Positions 17,825 to 26,375 of a stretch of 64,000 nt of DNA are shown in pieces. The notes beneath the pieces are model-generated. The model saw only the letters and a program-made list of their open reading frames with translations. It was not told where the DNA came from and did no database searches. Each line of letters opens with the position of its first letter. The stretch's first letter is position 1. Source of the stretch: Modestobacter caceresii (GTDB lineage Bacteria > Actinomycetota > Actinomycetes > Mycobacteriales > Geodermatophilaceae); NCBI RefSeq assembly GCF_000761485.1, contig NZ_JPMX01000007.1, positions 1 through 64,000 of the forward strand. The letters are read 5' to 3'. Made by a program: the position numbers and the translations under genes.

Positions 17825-18559
17825 CTCGGCGTAGGCGGCCGGTCCGAGCAGCGCGACGAGCTCGGGGCCGTACGTCTCCACCAGCGGCTCGGCGGCGACG
17901 TGCGCCGTCGGCGAGCCCGTGCACCACCAGTGCAGGTCGTGCCCGCCGGGACCCCAGCCACGCCGGTCGAACTCGCCGATCGTGGAGACGAGCACCCGAC
18001 TGTCGTCGGGCCGGTCGACCCACTCCTGCTCCCGGCGCACGGGCAGCTGCCAGCAGACGTCGGGCTTGGTCTCCAGGGGGTGCCGGCCCTGGCGCAACGC
18101 CATGGCGTGCAGCGCGCACCCGGCCCCGGCGGGGTGCCCCGGCCGGTTGAGGAAGACGCAGGCGCCGTCCACCACCCGGGTGCGCAGCGCCTGCTCGGCG
18201 TCCTCGCCCGGTGCCGGCTCGGTCAGGGTGTCCGGTTCGGTCCAGTCGTCCCGGCCCGGGGTCGTGCCCGGATGCCGCTGCCAGTCCGCGGGCGTCAGCT
18301 CGCCGACCGACTCCTCGACCCGGGTGAGGTCGTCGGTGTCGGTGAAGAAGGCGCCGTGGTTGCAGCAGCCGTCCTCGGCGCGGCCGGCCACCACACCGGC
18401 GCAGCCGCGCCCGAAGACGCAGGTCCAGGCGCTGGTGAGCCAGGTGAGGTCGGCCCGCACGAGGTGCTCGGGATCAGCCGGGTCCAGGAACTCGATCCAC
18501 TCGCGGGGGAAGTCCAGCCCGACCTCGGGAGGGCTGTCGGCGGCTGTGCTCGGGTCCAC
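17720..18559 (-). CDS. Cys-rich conserved hypothetical protein (putative metal cluster)
   Basis: 279 residues. Two Cys/His groups stand out: C47, C53, C65, C66 and H68 ([10 protein letters not shown] and GCCNHGAFF), and C134, C148, H151 and C169 ([26 protein letters not shown]). The spacing recalls YkgJ-like iron- or zinc-chelating proteins, but this is an inference. Trp-rich segments ([15 protein letters not shown]) are also notable. It overlaps the GlxA-type gene tail-to-tail and is divergent from the Ppx/GppA gene with only 39 bp between starts. Confidence 0.75.
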   Translation of the reverse strand: MDPSTAADSPPEVGLDFPREWIEFLDPADPEHLVRADLTWLTSAWTCVFGRGCAGVVAGRAEDGCCNHGAFFTDTDDLTRVEESVGELTPADWQRHPGTTPGRDDWTEPDTLTEPAPGEDAEQALRTRVVDGACVFLNRPGHPAGAGCALHAMALRQGRHPLETKPDVCWQLPVRREQEWVDRPDDSRVLVSTIGEFDRRGWGPGGHDLHWWCTGSPTAHVAAEPLVETYGPELVALLGPAAYAELRRLTEARLDAGLVAPHPASPRPVPVELHRRRPD

Positions 18560-18598
18560 CGGCGCAGCCTAGGCGCCCGACCCGGCAGACTCTCGGGC

Positions 18599-19543
18599 AT
18601 GCGACTCGGGGTGCTGGACGTCGGCTCGAACACCGTGCACCTGCTGGTGGTGGACGCGCACCGGGGTGCCCACCCCACGCCGATGCACGACGACCGCTCC
18701 GTGCTCCGGCTCGCCGAGCACGTCGGCGCCGACGGCAAGCTGTCCAAGGCGGGGGAGAAGGGCCTGCTGCACGCGGTGCAGAAGGCGAAGCAGCAGGCGG
18801 CCCAGCAGCGCTGTGACGAGCTGCTGGCCTTCGTCACCTCGGCCATCCGGGACGCGGAGAACGGGGCTGCGGTGCTCCGCCGGGTCCGCGAGCAGACCGG
18901 TGTCGACCTGCAGGTGCTCTCCGGCGAGGACGAGGCCCGGCTGACCTTCCTCGCCGTGCGGCGGTGGTTCGGCTGGAGTGCCGGCCGGTTGCTGGTGCTC
19001 GACATCGGCGGCGGCTCGCTCGAACTGGCCACCGGTGTCGACGAGGATCCCGACGTCGCCCTGTCGGTCCCGCTGGGCGCCGGCCGGATGACCCGCCGGT
19101 TCCTGCCCGACGCCGAGACCGGTGGCCGGCCCGACCTGTCCGCGCTGGCCGAGCTCGCCGACCACGCCACCGACGTGCTGGCCCCGGTCGGCCGGAAGCT
19201 GCGCGACGCCGGCACACCGGACCTGGTGGCCGCCACGTCCAAGACCTTCCGGACGCTGGCCCGGCTGGCCGGCGCGGCCCCGTCGGCCGCCGGGCTGCGT
19301 GCCCCCCGCGAGCTGACCGCCACCGGGCTGTCCCAGGTGCTCGGCTTCGTCTCCCGGATCGAGTGCGCGGCGCTGGCCGAGCTGCAGGGGGTGTCCGCAG
19401 CGCGGGCGCACCAGGTCCCGGCCGGTGCCGTCGTGGCGCAGGCCGCGATGCGGTCGGTGGACGTACCGTTCGTGCGGATCTGCCCGTGGGCGCTGCGTGA
19501 GGGCGTCATCCTGCGGCGCCTGGACCAGCTGGAAGGAGCGTGA
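18599..19543 (+). CDS. Ppx/GppA family exopolyphosphatase
   Basis: 314 residues in the ASKHA fold. P-loop-like motifs: LDVGSNTVHLLVVDAH at 5-20 and LVLDIGGGSLELATG near 139. Family members release phosphate from polyphosphate or hydrolyse pppGpp. The short actinobacterial form, lacking the C-terminal HD-like half of E. coli Ppx, corresponds to Rv0496. Its placement in a phosphate-signalling neighbourhood (phoU, senX3-regX3) fits polyphosphate metabolism. The stop is followed at once by the next gene's ATG. Confidence 0.92.
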   Translation: MRLGVLDVGSNTVHLLVVDAHRGAHPTPMHDDRSVLRLAEHVGADGKLSKAGEKGLLHAVQKAKQQAAQQRCDELLAFVTSAIRDAENGAAVLRRVREQTGVDLQVLSGEDEARLTFLAVRRWFGWSAGRLLVLDIGGGSLELATGVDEDPDVALSVPLGAGRMTRRFLPDAETGGRPDLSALAELADHATDVLAPVGRKLRDAGTPDLVAATSKTFRTLARLAGAAPSAAGLRAPRELTATGLSQVLGFVSRIECAALAELQGVSAARAHQVPAGAVVAQAAMRSVDVPFVRICPWALREGVILRRLDQLEGA

Positions 19544-20520
19544 TGACGCAGCCCAACCCGTCGGGGGAGTACAGCGTCCGCTCGCTCGCCGAGATCCTGC
19601 GCGAGCACGGTCTGGAGAGCGAGCTCGGCACCCGCCCCGGCCGCCGACGCCAGCCCAACGGCGACGTCGAGTCCACCGGCCGTTCGGCACGGGTGGACAC
19701 CGGCTCGGGGTCATCGCGGGCAGAGGCGCCGGTGCGCTCGCCCGCGGCGACGCCGAACGGCCGCTCCGCCACCCCGCCCCGCTCCCCGGCACGGGCCCCG
19801 GAGCGTGCGCCGTCGGTCCCGGTCTGGACTCCGGCTCCCGAGCCGAAGGCGCGGCCGGCAGCCGGGCTGCTGAGCCCGCAGACACCGCCGGCCGCCCCGG
19901 CGTCGGCCCGGCCGGCGGCCGGTCGCGCGGACGAGGCGCCCCCGGCGGTGGGCACCGGTCGGCGGAAGTCCGATGCCGCCCCGACCGGCCCCGGCGCCGA
20001 GCCGCTGTTCGGTACCGGACCCTCCACCGCCGCCATCCCGGCAGCAGCCCCGACCACCTCGTCGGACCCGACCTCCACGCACCGCAGATCCGCGCCGACG
20101 GGCTCCACGGGGGCGACGGCCAGGGCCGCCACCGGCGCGGGCCGGCGCGGTGCCGACCACCCGGTCACCGGCCCGATCCCGGTCGTCTCCGCGGCGCAGG
20201 CCGAGGCAGCCAAGGCCGACGAGGAGCCGCTGACCGGCCGGGAGAGCGTGCTGGCCTGGGCGCGGTTCGCCGGCGAGATGGTGGTCGCGCTGGCCGCCGG
20301 CATCGGCGTCTACTTCGCCTTCACCGTGCTGTGGGAGCTGCTGCCCTACGTCGCCCTGGTCGCGGCCCCGGTGACGGTGACCGGTCTGGTCGCCGGGGTG
20401 GCCGCGTACCGGCAGCGCCGGGGTCAGGGCGCGCTGCCGGTCCGGTTGCTGGCGGTGCTGCTGCTGGCCGGGACGGTGCTGGTGATCGCGCCGGCCGCGG
20501 GCCTGCTCGCCGACAGCTGA
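19543..20520 (+). CDS. Proline/alanine-rich membrane protein
   Basis: About 325 residues. A short conserved-looking N-terminus (YSVRSLAEILREHGLES) precedes about 190 residues of Pro/Ala/Arg low-complexity sequence. Two or three hydrophobic helices follow near the C-terminus (from EMVVALAAGIGVYFAF to LLLAGTVLVIAPAAGLL). The layout matches the membrane protein Rv0497 that follows ppx in mycobacteria (knowledge of that locus). ATG 19543 lies about six bases after GGAG; a GTG at 19540 is adjacent. Function unknown. Confidence 0.8.
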   Translation: MTQPNPSGEYSVRSLAEILREHGLESELGTRPGRRRQPNGDVESTGRSARVDTGSGSSRAEAPVRSPAATPNGRSATPPRSPARAPERAPSVPVWTPAPEPKARPAAGLLSPQTPPAAPASARPAAGRADEAPPAVGTGRRKSDAAPTGPGAEPLFGTGPSTAAIPAAAPTTSSDPTSTHRRSAPTGSTGATARAATGAGRRGADHPVTGPIPVVSAAQAEAAKADEEPLTGRESVLAWARFAGEMVVALAAGIGVYFAFTVLWELLPYVALVAAPVTVTGLVAGVAAYRQRRGQGALPVRLLAVLLLAGTVLVIAPAAGLLADS

Positions 20521-20529
20521 CCTGCTCGG

Positions 20530-21074
20530 TCAGCCCGCGGCGGCGATCTGCTCGACGAGGGTGCGTCCGAACGCCGGCAGGTCGTCGGGCTTGCGGCTGG
20601 TGGTCAGGTTGCCGTCGACGACGACCTCCTCGTCGACCCACTCGGCGCCCGCGTTGCGCAGGTCGGTCTGCAGCGAGGGCCACGAGGTCATCCGGCGGCC
20701 ACGGACGACGTCGGCCTCGGCGAGCACCCAGGGCGCGTGACAGATGGCGGCCACCGGCTTGCCGGCGTCGAAGAAGGCCTTCACGAACCGGACGGCCCCT
20801 CGGTCGGCGCGCACGAAGTCGCCGTTGATCACCCCGCCGGGAGCACGAGCGCGTCGTAGCTGCCGGGGTCGGCGTCGGACACCGCGACGTCGACGTCCTT
20901 GGAGTCGCCCTTGTCGATGTGCTGGTAGGCGGTGATGGTGCCGGCCTCGAGCCCGACGAGCTCCGGCCGGGCGCCGGCGTCCACCAGCGCCTGCCAGGGC
21001 TGGTCCAGCTCCGCCTGCTCGACGCCGTCAGTGGCGAGCACGGCCACCCGCTTGCCGTTCAGTTCCCCGGACAT
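20530..21074 (-). pseudogene. DJ-1/PfpI protease-like gene split by a one-base shift
   Basis: Two adjacent minus-strand frames together make one PfpI/DJ-1 protein. The first (21074 to 20829) has the N-terminal half ([16 protein letters not shown] to YDALVLPAG) and stops. The second (20832 to 20530) begins INGDFVRAD and carries the nucleophile elbow [12 protein letters not shown] and [14 protein letters not shown]. One extra G in the run of four at 20832-20835 would restore a single frame reading PAGVINGD. The junction happens to read GTGA (stop overlapping start). It may be a real frameshift, a sequencing error, or two coupled halves. Intact relatives are about 180 residues. Confidence 0.85.
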
Positions 21075-21132
21075 GGCGGGCGGCTACCCCGGCCCCTCCG
21101 GGCGCACACGCCCGGGCACTACGGTCGCGGAC

Positions 21133-21963
21133 ATGATCGATGCAGGGCACACGGGTCCCGACGCACGGCTGGCCGTCATCGGCGGCGGCAAGATCGGTGA
21201 GGCGCTGCTCGCCGGCCTGGTCCGCCAGGCAGGGGACGGGCGGGAGTTCCTGGTCGTCGAGCGCAGCCCGGAGCGGGCGGCCGAGCTGACGGCTCGGTAC
21301 GGCGTCGGCACCACCGACCTCGCCGGGGCGGCCGCCCGGGCGAGGGTGCTGCTGCTGGCCGTCAAGCCGCAGGACATCGACACGCTGCTGGCGGCGCTGG
21401 GCCCGTACGTCACCCCGGAGCACCTGGTGGTCTCGGTGGCGGCGGGGGTGCCCACCAGCCGGGTCGAGGCGGCGCTGCCGGCCGGCACCCCGGTGGTGCG
21501 GGTCATGCCCAACACCCCGGCGCTGGTCGACGCCGGGATGAGCGTGCTCTCGGCCGGGGCGCACGCGACCGAGGCGCACCTGGACGAGGCGGAGGCGCTG
21601 CTGCTGCCGGTGGGGCAGGTGCGCCGGGTCCCGGAGAGCCAGCAGGACGCGGTGACCGCGCTCTCGGGCAGCGGCCCGGCGTACTTCTTCTTCCTGGTCG
21701 AGGCCATGATCGACGCGGGCATCCTGCTCGGTCTGCCACGCACGGTCGCCGCCGACCTGATCGTGCAGACCGCCTACGGCGCGGCGGTCATGCTGCGCGA
21801 CTCCGGCGAGCACCCGGTCCAGCTGCGGGAGGCGGTCACCAGCCCCGGCGGGACGACGATCGCCGCCATCCGGGAGCTGGAGCGGCACGGCGTGCGGGCA
21901 GCGCTGATCGCCGCGATCGAGGCGGCGCACCAGCGTTCGGTGGAGCTCGGCCGCACCTCCTGA
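21133..21963 (+). CDS. proC: Pyrroline-5-carboxylate reductase
   Basis: 276 residues; reduces pyrroline-5-carboxylate to proline with NAD(P)H, the last step of proline synthesis. Rossmann motif VIGGGKIGEALLAGLV at 14-29, VMPNTPALVDAGMS near 125, and the family signature ALSGSGPAYFFFLVEAM then VTSPGGTTIAAIRELE. ATG 21133 gives the usual short N-terminus. It follows the divergent DJ-1 gene by about 60 bp. The order proC, HTH, bS22, galE2 is the same as Rv0500-Rv0501. Confidence 0.96.
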   Translation: MIDAGHTGPDARLAVIGGGKIGEALLAGLVRQAGDGREFLVVERSPERAAELTARYGVGTTDLAGAAARARVLLLAVKPQDIDTLLAALGPYVTPEHLVVSVAAGVPTSRVEAALPAGTPVVRVMPNTPALVDAGMSVLSAGAHATEAHLDEAEALLLPVGQVRRVPESQQDAVTALSGSGPAYFFFLVEAMIDAGILLGLPRTVAADLIVQTAYGAAVMLRDSGEHPVQLREAVTSPGGTTIAAIRELERHGVRAALIAAIEAAHQRSVELGRTS

Positions 21964-21997
21964 CCCTCTGGCGCCGGGCTGAATCACACGCATGTGG

Positions 21998-22077
21998 TTT
22001 TCCACAGAAATCTGTGGAGAACGGCCCCTGGGGAGCTTGTCGACTTGGGGACAACACGCCGTGACGGGTGTGTCACG
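21998..22077. promoter_or_regulatory. Two palindromes in the proC-HTH intergenic region
   Basis: TCCACAGA at 22001-22008 and TCTGTGGA at 22011-22018 form a perfect 8-bp palindrome with a two-base centre, inside a locally AT-richer stretch. CGTGAC at 22060-22065 and GTCACG at 22072-22077 form a second one. Both lie upstream of the HTH gene in a 280-bp gap with no other gene and are candidate operators. The half-sites resemble DnaA boxes, but there is no cluster. Confidence 0.45.
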
Positions 22078-22245
22078 CGGTGTTTCTGTCCACTTGTGCC
22101 CAGGACGGACCGGTCCGCCTGTTCGTTTCACCCATCGCTTCTGTCACTCCGGTCCCCTTACGCTCTGTTCCAGCACATGAGCGTTCTGTTCGCCGGTGGG
22201 GAAGCCGGTGGCCGCACATGGAGCTGAGAACCGGAGATGATCCAC

Positions 22246-22590
22246 GTGACCATGCCCCAGCGCGCCGCCGTCCAGACCGTCCGTCCGGGTGTTCCGATGC
22301 CCCGCCAGATGGGCCGGCCCATCTCGGCCGCCTCGATGGCCCGCCCGGTCCCCGCCGCCCACCCGGCCTCGATGCCGCTCGGCCGCCCGGCCGCCGTGCC
22401 GGCGCCCCGCGCCGCCGTCTCGTTCCTGACCGTCGCCGAGGTCGCCGCCCTCATGCGCGTCTCCAAGATGACCGTCTACCGGCTCGTCCACGGCGGGGAG
22501 CTCGCCGCCGTCCGCGTCGGCCGCTCCTTCCGGGTGCCCGAGCGCGCCGTGCACGAGTACCTGCGCGACGCCTACACCGACATCGCCTGA
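22246..22590 (+). CDS. Excisionase/MerR-like helix-turn-helix DNA-binding protein
   Basis: About 114 residues. The first 55 are Met/Pro/Ala/Arg low complexity. The rest is a compact winged HTH: FLTVAEVAALMRVSKMTVYRL then GGELAAVRVGRSFRVPERAVHEYL, as in the excisionase family and in Rv0500A. GTG 22246 is chosen because GGAG lies nine bases upstream; ATG 22237 sits directly on that GGAG and ATG 22252 is also in frame. It probably regulates development or cell-wall genes in actinobacteria, but targets are unknown here. Confidence 0.88.
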   Translation: MTMPQRAAVQTVRPGVPMPRQMGRPISAASMARPVPAAHPASMPLGRPAAVPAPRAAVSFLTVAEVAALMRVSKMTVYRLVHGGELAAVRVGRSFRVPERAVHEYLRDAYTDIA

Positions 22591-22591
22591 T

Positions 22592-22760
22592 TGAAGGACC
22601 ACCTCGCCCCCCACCGCTCGCAAGCTCGCGGCGGGGCCCTGCGAGGCGGCCGTTCCAGCACGTCACCTCCGCTCGCGGCGGGGCCCTGCGAGGCGGCCGT
22701 TCCAGCACGTCACCTCCGCTCGCGGGGGAGCCTGCGACGGCTCTCCAGCACCTCGCCGGG
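22592..22760. repeat. GC-rich hairpin repeat, copy B, with 47-bp tandem units
   Basis: After the HTH gene a full repeat element (GAAGGAC, C-run, CTCGCAAGCTCG, GGGGCCCTGCGAGG) begins at 22592. A 47-bp unit at 22628-22674 is repeated exactly at 22675-22721, with a decayed third copy to about 22760. The rest of this 347-bp gap up to 22938 holds only the bS22 leader; no other gene is seen. Confidence 0.9.
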
Positions 22761-22937
22761 CGGGCGTTCCCGCTCGGGGGCAGCCGCCGGGTAGTCTCGG
22801 GTGCTGAGCGGTGCCGTCCCCCTGGGGCGGGCCGCGCACGAGCTGATCACCTCGCCCGGCGCCCGGACCACGGATCCGCGTGACCACCCCGGTCACCACC
22901 CCCGGCCGCCGAGCGAAGACGACGTCGGGAGCGGGAC

Positions 22938-23036
22938 ATGGGTTCTGTCATCAAGAAGCGCCGCAAGCGGATGGCGAAGAAGAAGCACCGCAAGCTGCTC
23001 AAGAAGACCCGCGTGCAGCGGCGCAACAAGAAGTGA
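22938..23036 (+). CDS. 30S ribosomal protein bS22 (AURKAIP1/COX24 domain)
   Basis: A 32-residue, extremely basic peptide starting [20 protein letters not shown], with 20 Lys/Arg residues. It matches the tiny actinobacterial ribosomal protein bS22 seen in mycobacterial ribosome structures and the AURKAIP1/COX24 domain family; Rv0500B lies at the same place. GGGAG precedes the ATG by several bases. It is easily missed because of its size. The next gene starts 10 bp downstream, so they share a transcript. Confidence 0.95.
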   Translation: MGSVIKKRRKRMAKKKHRKLLKKTRVQRRNKK

Positions 23037-23046
23037 GCTGACGCTC

Positions 23047-24177
23047 GTGCCGCCCGCGGTCGTCCTCGTCACCGGCGTCAGCCGGTGGCTGGGCGGCGCG
23101 CTGGCGGCCGAGCTCGCCGCTGACCCGGCGATCACCCGGGTCATCGGGGTGGACACCGTCCCCCCGGCCCCCGAGGTGCTGCGTCGCCTCGGTCGCACCG
23201 AGTTCGTCCGCGCCGACATCCGCAGCCCGTTGATCGGGAAGGTGATCGAGTCGGCGTCGGTGGACACCGTCGTGCACATGAACATCAGCGCCACACCGGC
23301 CGGTGCCGGTGGGCGGGTGTCGATGAAGGAGCTCAACGTCATCGGCACCATGCAGCTGCTGGCCGCCTGCCAGCGGTCTGTCGCGGTCCGCCGACTGGTC
23401 CTGAAGAGCACCAGCGCTGTGTACGGCGCCAGTTCCCGGGATCCCGCGGTCTTCACCGAGACCATGCAGGCCCGGCGGGTGCCCGGTGGTGGCTTCGCCA
23501 AGGACAGCCTCGACATCGAGGGGTACGTCCGCGCCTTCGCCCGCCGCCGCCCCGACGTGGGCGTCGCCGTGCTGCGGTTCACCAACCTCATCGGCCCGCG
23601 GATCGACTCGCTGCTGTCCGGGTTCCTCCGGATGCCCGTCGTCCCCACCGCCCTCGGGCACGACGCCCGGCTGCAGCTCCTCCACGAGGACGACGCCGTG
23701 GCCGTGCTGACCCGCGCCGCCACCGGCGACTTCGTCGGCACGGCGAACGTCGGTGCCGACGGCACGGTCCTGCTGTCCCAGGCGATCCGTCGGCTCGGTC
23801 GCGTCGCACTGCCCCTGCCGGAGCCGGCGATGGGCTCCCTCGGCCGGACGACCCGCTGGGCCCGCCTGGTCGACTGGTCGCCGGAGCAGATGCGCTTCCT
23901 GAACTTCGGCCGGGTCATCGACACCCAGGTGCTGCGCGAGGAGTTCGGCTACGTGCCGCAGTACAGCACCGCAGAGGCCCTCGCCGACTACGGGCGGAGC
24001 CTGCCCCCGGTCGTCCGTGCCGAACTCGTCGATGACGTCGCCGCCTCCGCGCGGACCGTGCTCGGCTCCGTCGCCGGTGGCGTGCACGCCGTGCAGGGCG
24101 CTCTCGGCAGCGTCACCGGGGGGCGCCGCCGTGCCGCGCCCCCGGTGCCGGGCCTGCGGGCGGTGCGCGATGCCTGA
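23047..24177 (+). CDS. NAD-dependent epimerase/dehydratase-like protein (GalE2-type)
   Basis: 376 residues, extended-SDR fold. The nucleotide-binding loop reads VTGVSRWLGGALAAEL, so the middle glycine of GxxGxxG is arginine. The region where a catalytic YxxxK is expected reads GGFAKDSLDIEGY, keeping a lysine but not the usual tyrosine. This atypical set is shared, as far as I recall, by the Rv0501 (GalE2) group, so sugar epimerase activity is uncertain. A C-terminal extension of about 60 residues is Ala/Val/Arg-rich. Start GTG 23047; the end overlaps the acyltransferase by eight bases. Confidence 0.82.
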   Translation: MPPAVVLVTGVSRWLGGALAAELAADPAITRVIGVDTVPPAPEVLRRLGRTEFVRADIRSPLIGKVIESASVDTVVHMNISATPAGAGGRVSMKELNVIGTMQLLAACQRSVAVRRLVLKSTSAVYGASSRDPAVFTETMQARRVPGGGFAKDSLDIEGYVRAFARRRPDVGVAVLRFTNLIGPRIDSLLSGFLRMPVVPTALGHDARLQLLHEDDAVAVLTRAATGDFVGTANVGADGTVLLSQAIRRLGRVALPLPEPAMGSLGRTTRWARLVDWSPEQMRFLNFGRVIDTQVLREEFGYVPQYSTAEALADYGRSLPPVVRAELVDDVAASARTVLGSVAGGVHAVQGALGSVTGGRRRAAPPVPGLRAVRDA

Positions 24178-25078
24178 GGCCCGGGTGATCCCCCTGCGCC
24201 CCGACGACGACCCGCCCCCGCCGCCCCCGGCGACCCCGCCGGGCTGGGACGAGCAGTTGGCCGGGGGCCTGGAGTTCCTGCGCCGCCGGCTGATCGGCGA
24301 GTACGACACCGACGAGTTCGGCTTCGACCCCGACCTCACCGACCACGTCCTGCTCCCGGGGCTCCGGCCGTTGTTCCACCGCTGGTTCCGGGTGGAGACC
24401 CAGGGGTTGGAGAACGTGCCCGACGTCGGGGGCGCCCTGGTGGTGGCCAACCACTCGGGCACCGTGCCGGTCGACGCACTGATGACCACGGTGGCGCTGC
24501 ACGACGAGCACCCGGCGGCCCGCCGGCTCCGGCTGCTCGGTGCCGACCTGGTGTTCCAGGTCCCCTTCATCGGGTCCCTGGCGCGCAAGCTGGGCGTCAC
24601 CCTGGCCTGCAACGAGGACGCCGAGCGGCTGCTGTCCGGCGGAGAGCTGGTCGGGGTCTTCCCCGAGGGCTTCAAGGGCGTCGGCAAGCCGTTCCACGAG
24701 CGGTACACCCTGCAGCGGTTCGGTCGCGGCGGCTTCGTCAGCGCCGCGCTGCGCACCGGCACCCCGATCGTGCCGTGCGCGATCGTGGGGGCCGAGGAGA
24801 TCTACCCGATGATCGGCAACGCCCGCACCGCCGCCCGGCTGCTCGGCCTGCCCTACTTCCCGATCACCCCGACCTTCCCGCTGTTGGGCCCGCTGGGTGC
24901 GGTCCCGCTGCCGTCGAAGTGGTTCATCGCCTTCGGTGAGCCGATCGAGACCGCGTCCTACGGGCCGGCCGCGGCCGACGACCCGATGGTCGTGTTCAAC
25001 CTGACCGACCAGGTCCGCGAGACCATCCAGCACTCCCTCTACCGCCTCCTCCTCCAACGCCGCAGCGTCTTCAGCTGA
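24170..25078 (+). CDS. Lysophospholipid acyltransferase family (PlsC-like) protein
   Basis: 302 residues. After a Pro/Asp-rich start, the acyltransferase motifs appear in order: VVANHSGTVPVDALM near residue 97 (histidine/aspartate catalytic motif, with a wider spacing than the common HX4D), FPEGFKGVGKPFHERYTL near 162, and PIVPCAIVGAEEIYP near 197. It likely acylates a lipid at the membrane. The pair with a GalE2-like gene matches Rv0501-Rv0502. ATG 24170 overlaps the preceding stop. Confidence 0.88.
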   Translation: MPEARVIPLRPDDDPPPPPPATPPGWDEQLAGGLEFLRRRLIGEYDTDEFGFDPDLTDHVLLPGLRPLFHRWFRVETQGLENVPDVGGALVVANHSGTVPVDALMTTVALHDEHPAARRLRLLGADLVFQVPFIGSLARKLGVTLACNEDAERLLSGGELVGVFPEGFKGVGKPFHERYTLQRFGRGGFVSAALRTGTPIVPCAIVGAEEIYPMIGNARTAARLLGLPYFPITPTFPLLGPLGAVPLPSKWFIAFGEPIETASYGPAAADDPMVVFNLTDQVRETIQHSLYRLLLQRRSVFS

Positions 25079-25145
25079 CCAGCCAGCCAGCCAGCCAGCT
25101 GACCGGCCGACCAGCCAGCTGACCGGCCGGCCGGCCAGCTGACCG
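25074..25145. repeat. CCAG/CAGCTGACCGG short repeats after the acyltransferase
   Basis: The first 70 bases of a 300-bp gene-free gap are built from CCAG/CCGG tetramers and three copies of CAGCTGACCGGCCG-like units, several of them palindromic (CAGCTG, CCGGCCGG). The remaining gap to 25378 shows no gene, RNA or strong hairpin that I can support. Confidence 0.8.
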
Positions 25146-25378
25146 GACTCGACATCCGGCGCAGCCGGAGCACGACGACGGGGACCGAAGGCCCCCAGAG
25201 GAGTGCAGGCAGCGGCTCCGCGCAGGCTGGGCACGCCACGGACGGGCGGGGCAGGAGACGCGACGAAGTCGCGGGCACACCGAGCGGGGGCCCGGAGGGC
25301 TCCCCGAGGTGAGCCGGCAAACGGCTCAGCGAGACCGGGGCACGGCAGTTGGCCGCGGTGTCATCCGGAGGATGACGA

Positions 25379-26290
25379 TCAAAACGGCCAGTGGTTCCGG
25401 CGGCGCAGGGAGATGAGCCCGCCGACGACGCCGCCGGAGAGGGCGGCGACGCCCACCGTGGGCACGCCGATCTTGGCGGCCTTGCGGCCGGTCCGGTAGT
25501 CCTTGACCGTCCAGCCGCGGGACCGGGCGACGGCGCGCAGTTCGGAGTCGGGGTTCACCGCGACCGCGGTGCCGACCAGGGTCAGCATGGGCAGGTCGTT
25601 GGTCGAGTCGCTGTAGGCGGTGCAGCGGGCCAGGTCGAGGCCCTCCCGCTCGGCGATCGCCCGGACGGCCTGTGCCTTGGACTCCCCGTGCATCATCTCG
25701 CCCACCAGCCGGCCGGTGTAGCGGCCGTCGACGATCTCGGAGACGGTGCCCAGCGCGCCGGTCAGGCCGAGGCGGTGGGCGATGATCGAGGCGAGCTCGA
25801 CCGGGGTGGCGGTGACCAGCCAGACCCGCTGGCCGGCGTCCAGGTGCTGCTGGGCGAGGTTGCGGGTGCCCGACCAGATGCGGTCGGCCATCAGCTCGTC
25901 GTAGATCTCCTCGCTGGCGTCGACGATCTCCTGCACCTCACGGCCGGCGACGAACGCCAGGGCGTTGTCCCGGACGGTGTGCATGTCGGTCGCGCTCTCG
26001 CTCCCGGCGACCCGGAACTTGGCCTGCTGCCAGACGAACGAGGCGACGTCGCGGCTGGTGAAGTACTTGCGGGCGGCCAGGCCGCGGGCGAACCAGAAGA
26101 GCGAGGCGCCCATCATCATCGTGTTGTCGACGTCGAAGAACGCCGCTCCCGTGCGGTCCGGCGCGGGGGTGGTGGCCTCGGTCTCCGCCGCGGCGGCCGA
26201 GGCGGCGCCGGCGACGAGCGCGCGGGCCTCGTCGTCCTCCAGCTCGACCGGGGTGCGCGCCCTGCGGCCTCGGAAGGGCACTCGGACCAT
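25379..26290 (-). CDS. HAD-IB family phosphatase (SerB1-like)
   Basis: 303 residues, HAD superfamily. The catalytic aspartates are in [16 protein letters not shown] (about 51-66), the lysine in [11 protein letters not shown] near 203, and the acidic metal site in [12 protein letters not shown] near 222. The N-terminal 45 residues and a C-terminal Gly-rich hydrophobic stretch ([15 protein letters not shown]) are extensions; the latter could be a membrane anchor. It corresponds to Rv0505c. Phosphoserine or a lipid phosphate are possible substrates. It lies downstream of the ECF sigma gene on the same strand. Confidence 0.88.
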   Translation of the reverse strand: MVRVPFRGRRARTPVELEDDEARALVAGAASAAAAETEATTPAPDRTGAAFFDVDNTMMMGASLFWFARGLAARKYFTSRDVASFVWQQAKFRVAGSESATDMHTVRDNALAFVAGREVQEIVDASEEIYDELMADRIWSGTRNLAQQHLDAGQRVWLVTATPVELASIIAHRLGLTGALGTVSEIVDGRYTGRLVGEMMHGESKAQAVRAIAEREGLDLARCTAYSDSTNDLPMLTLVGTAVAVNPDSELRAVARSRGWTVKDYRTGRKAAKIGVPTVGVAALSGGVVGGLISLRRRNHWPF

Positions 26291-26375
26291 CCCCGCACCA
26301 CCTCCCCGGTGTCGCTCCGACCGGTACGTCGTCGACCGCCACCTCGCTGACCGTCACCGCGACCCTATCGCCGGG

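Noticed and set aside
21990-22100. Replication origin suggested by DnaA-box-like TTTTCCACA and TGTGGAGAA
   Set aside because: Only one palindromic pair is present, with no box cluster, no AT-rich unwinding region and no dnaA, dnaN or rpmH nearby.
22628-22760. CRISPR array
   Set aside because: The 47-bp units are directly adjacent with no spacers and belong to the hairpin repeat family seen at other gene ends.
25074-25145. CRISPR-like or attachment-site repeat
   Set aside because: The units are short, adjacent and irregular with no spacers, and no integrase or Cas gene is near. It is simple-sequence expansion.
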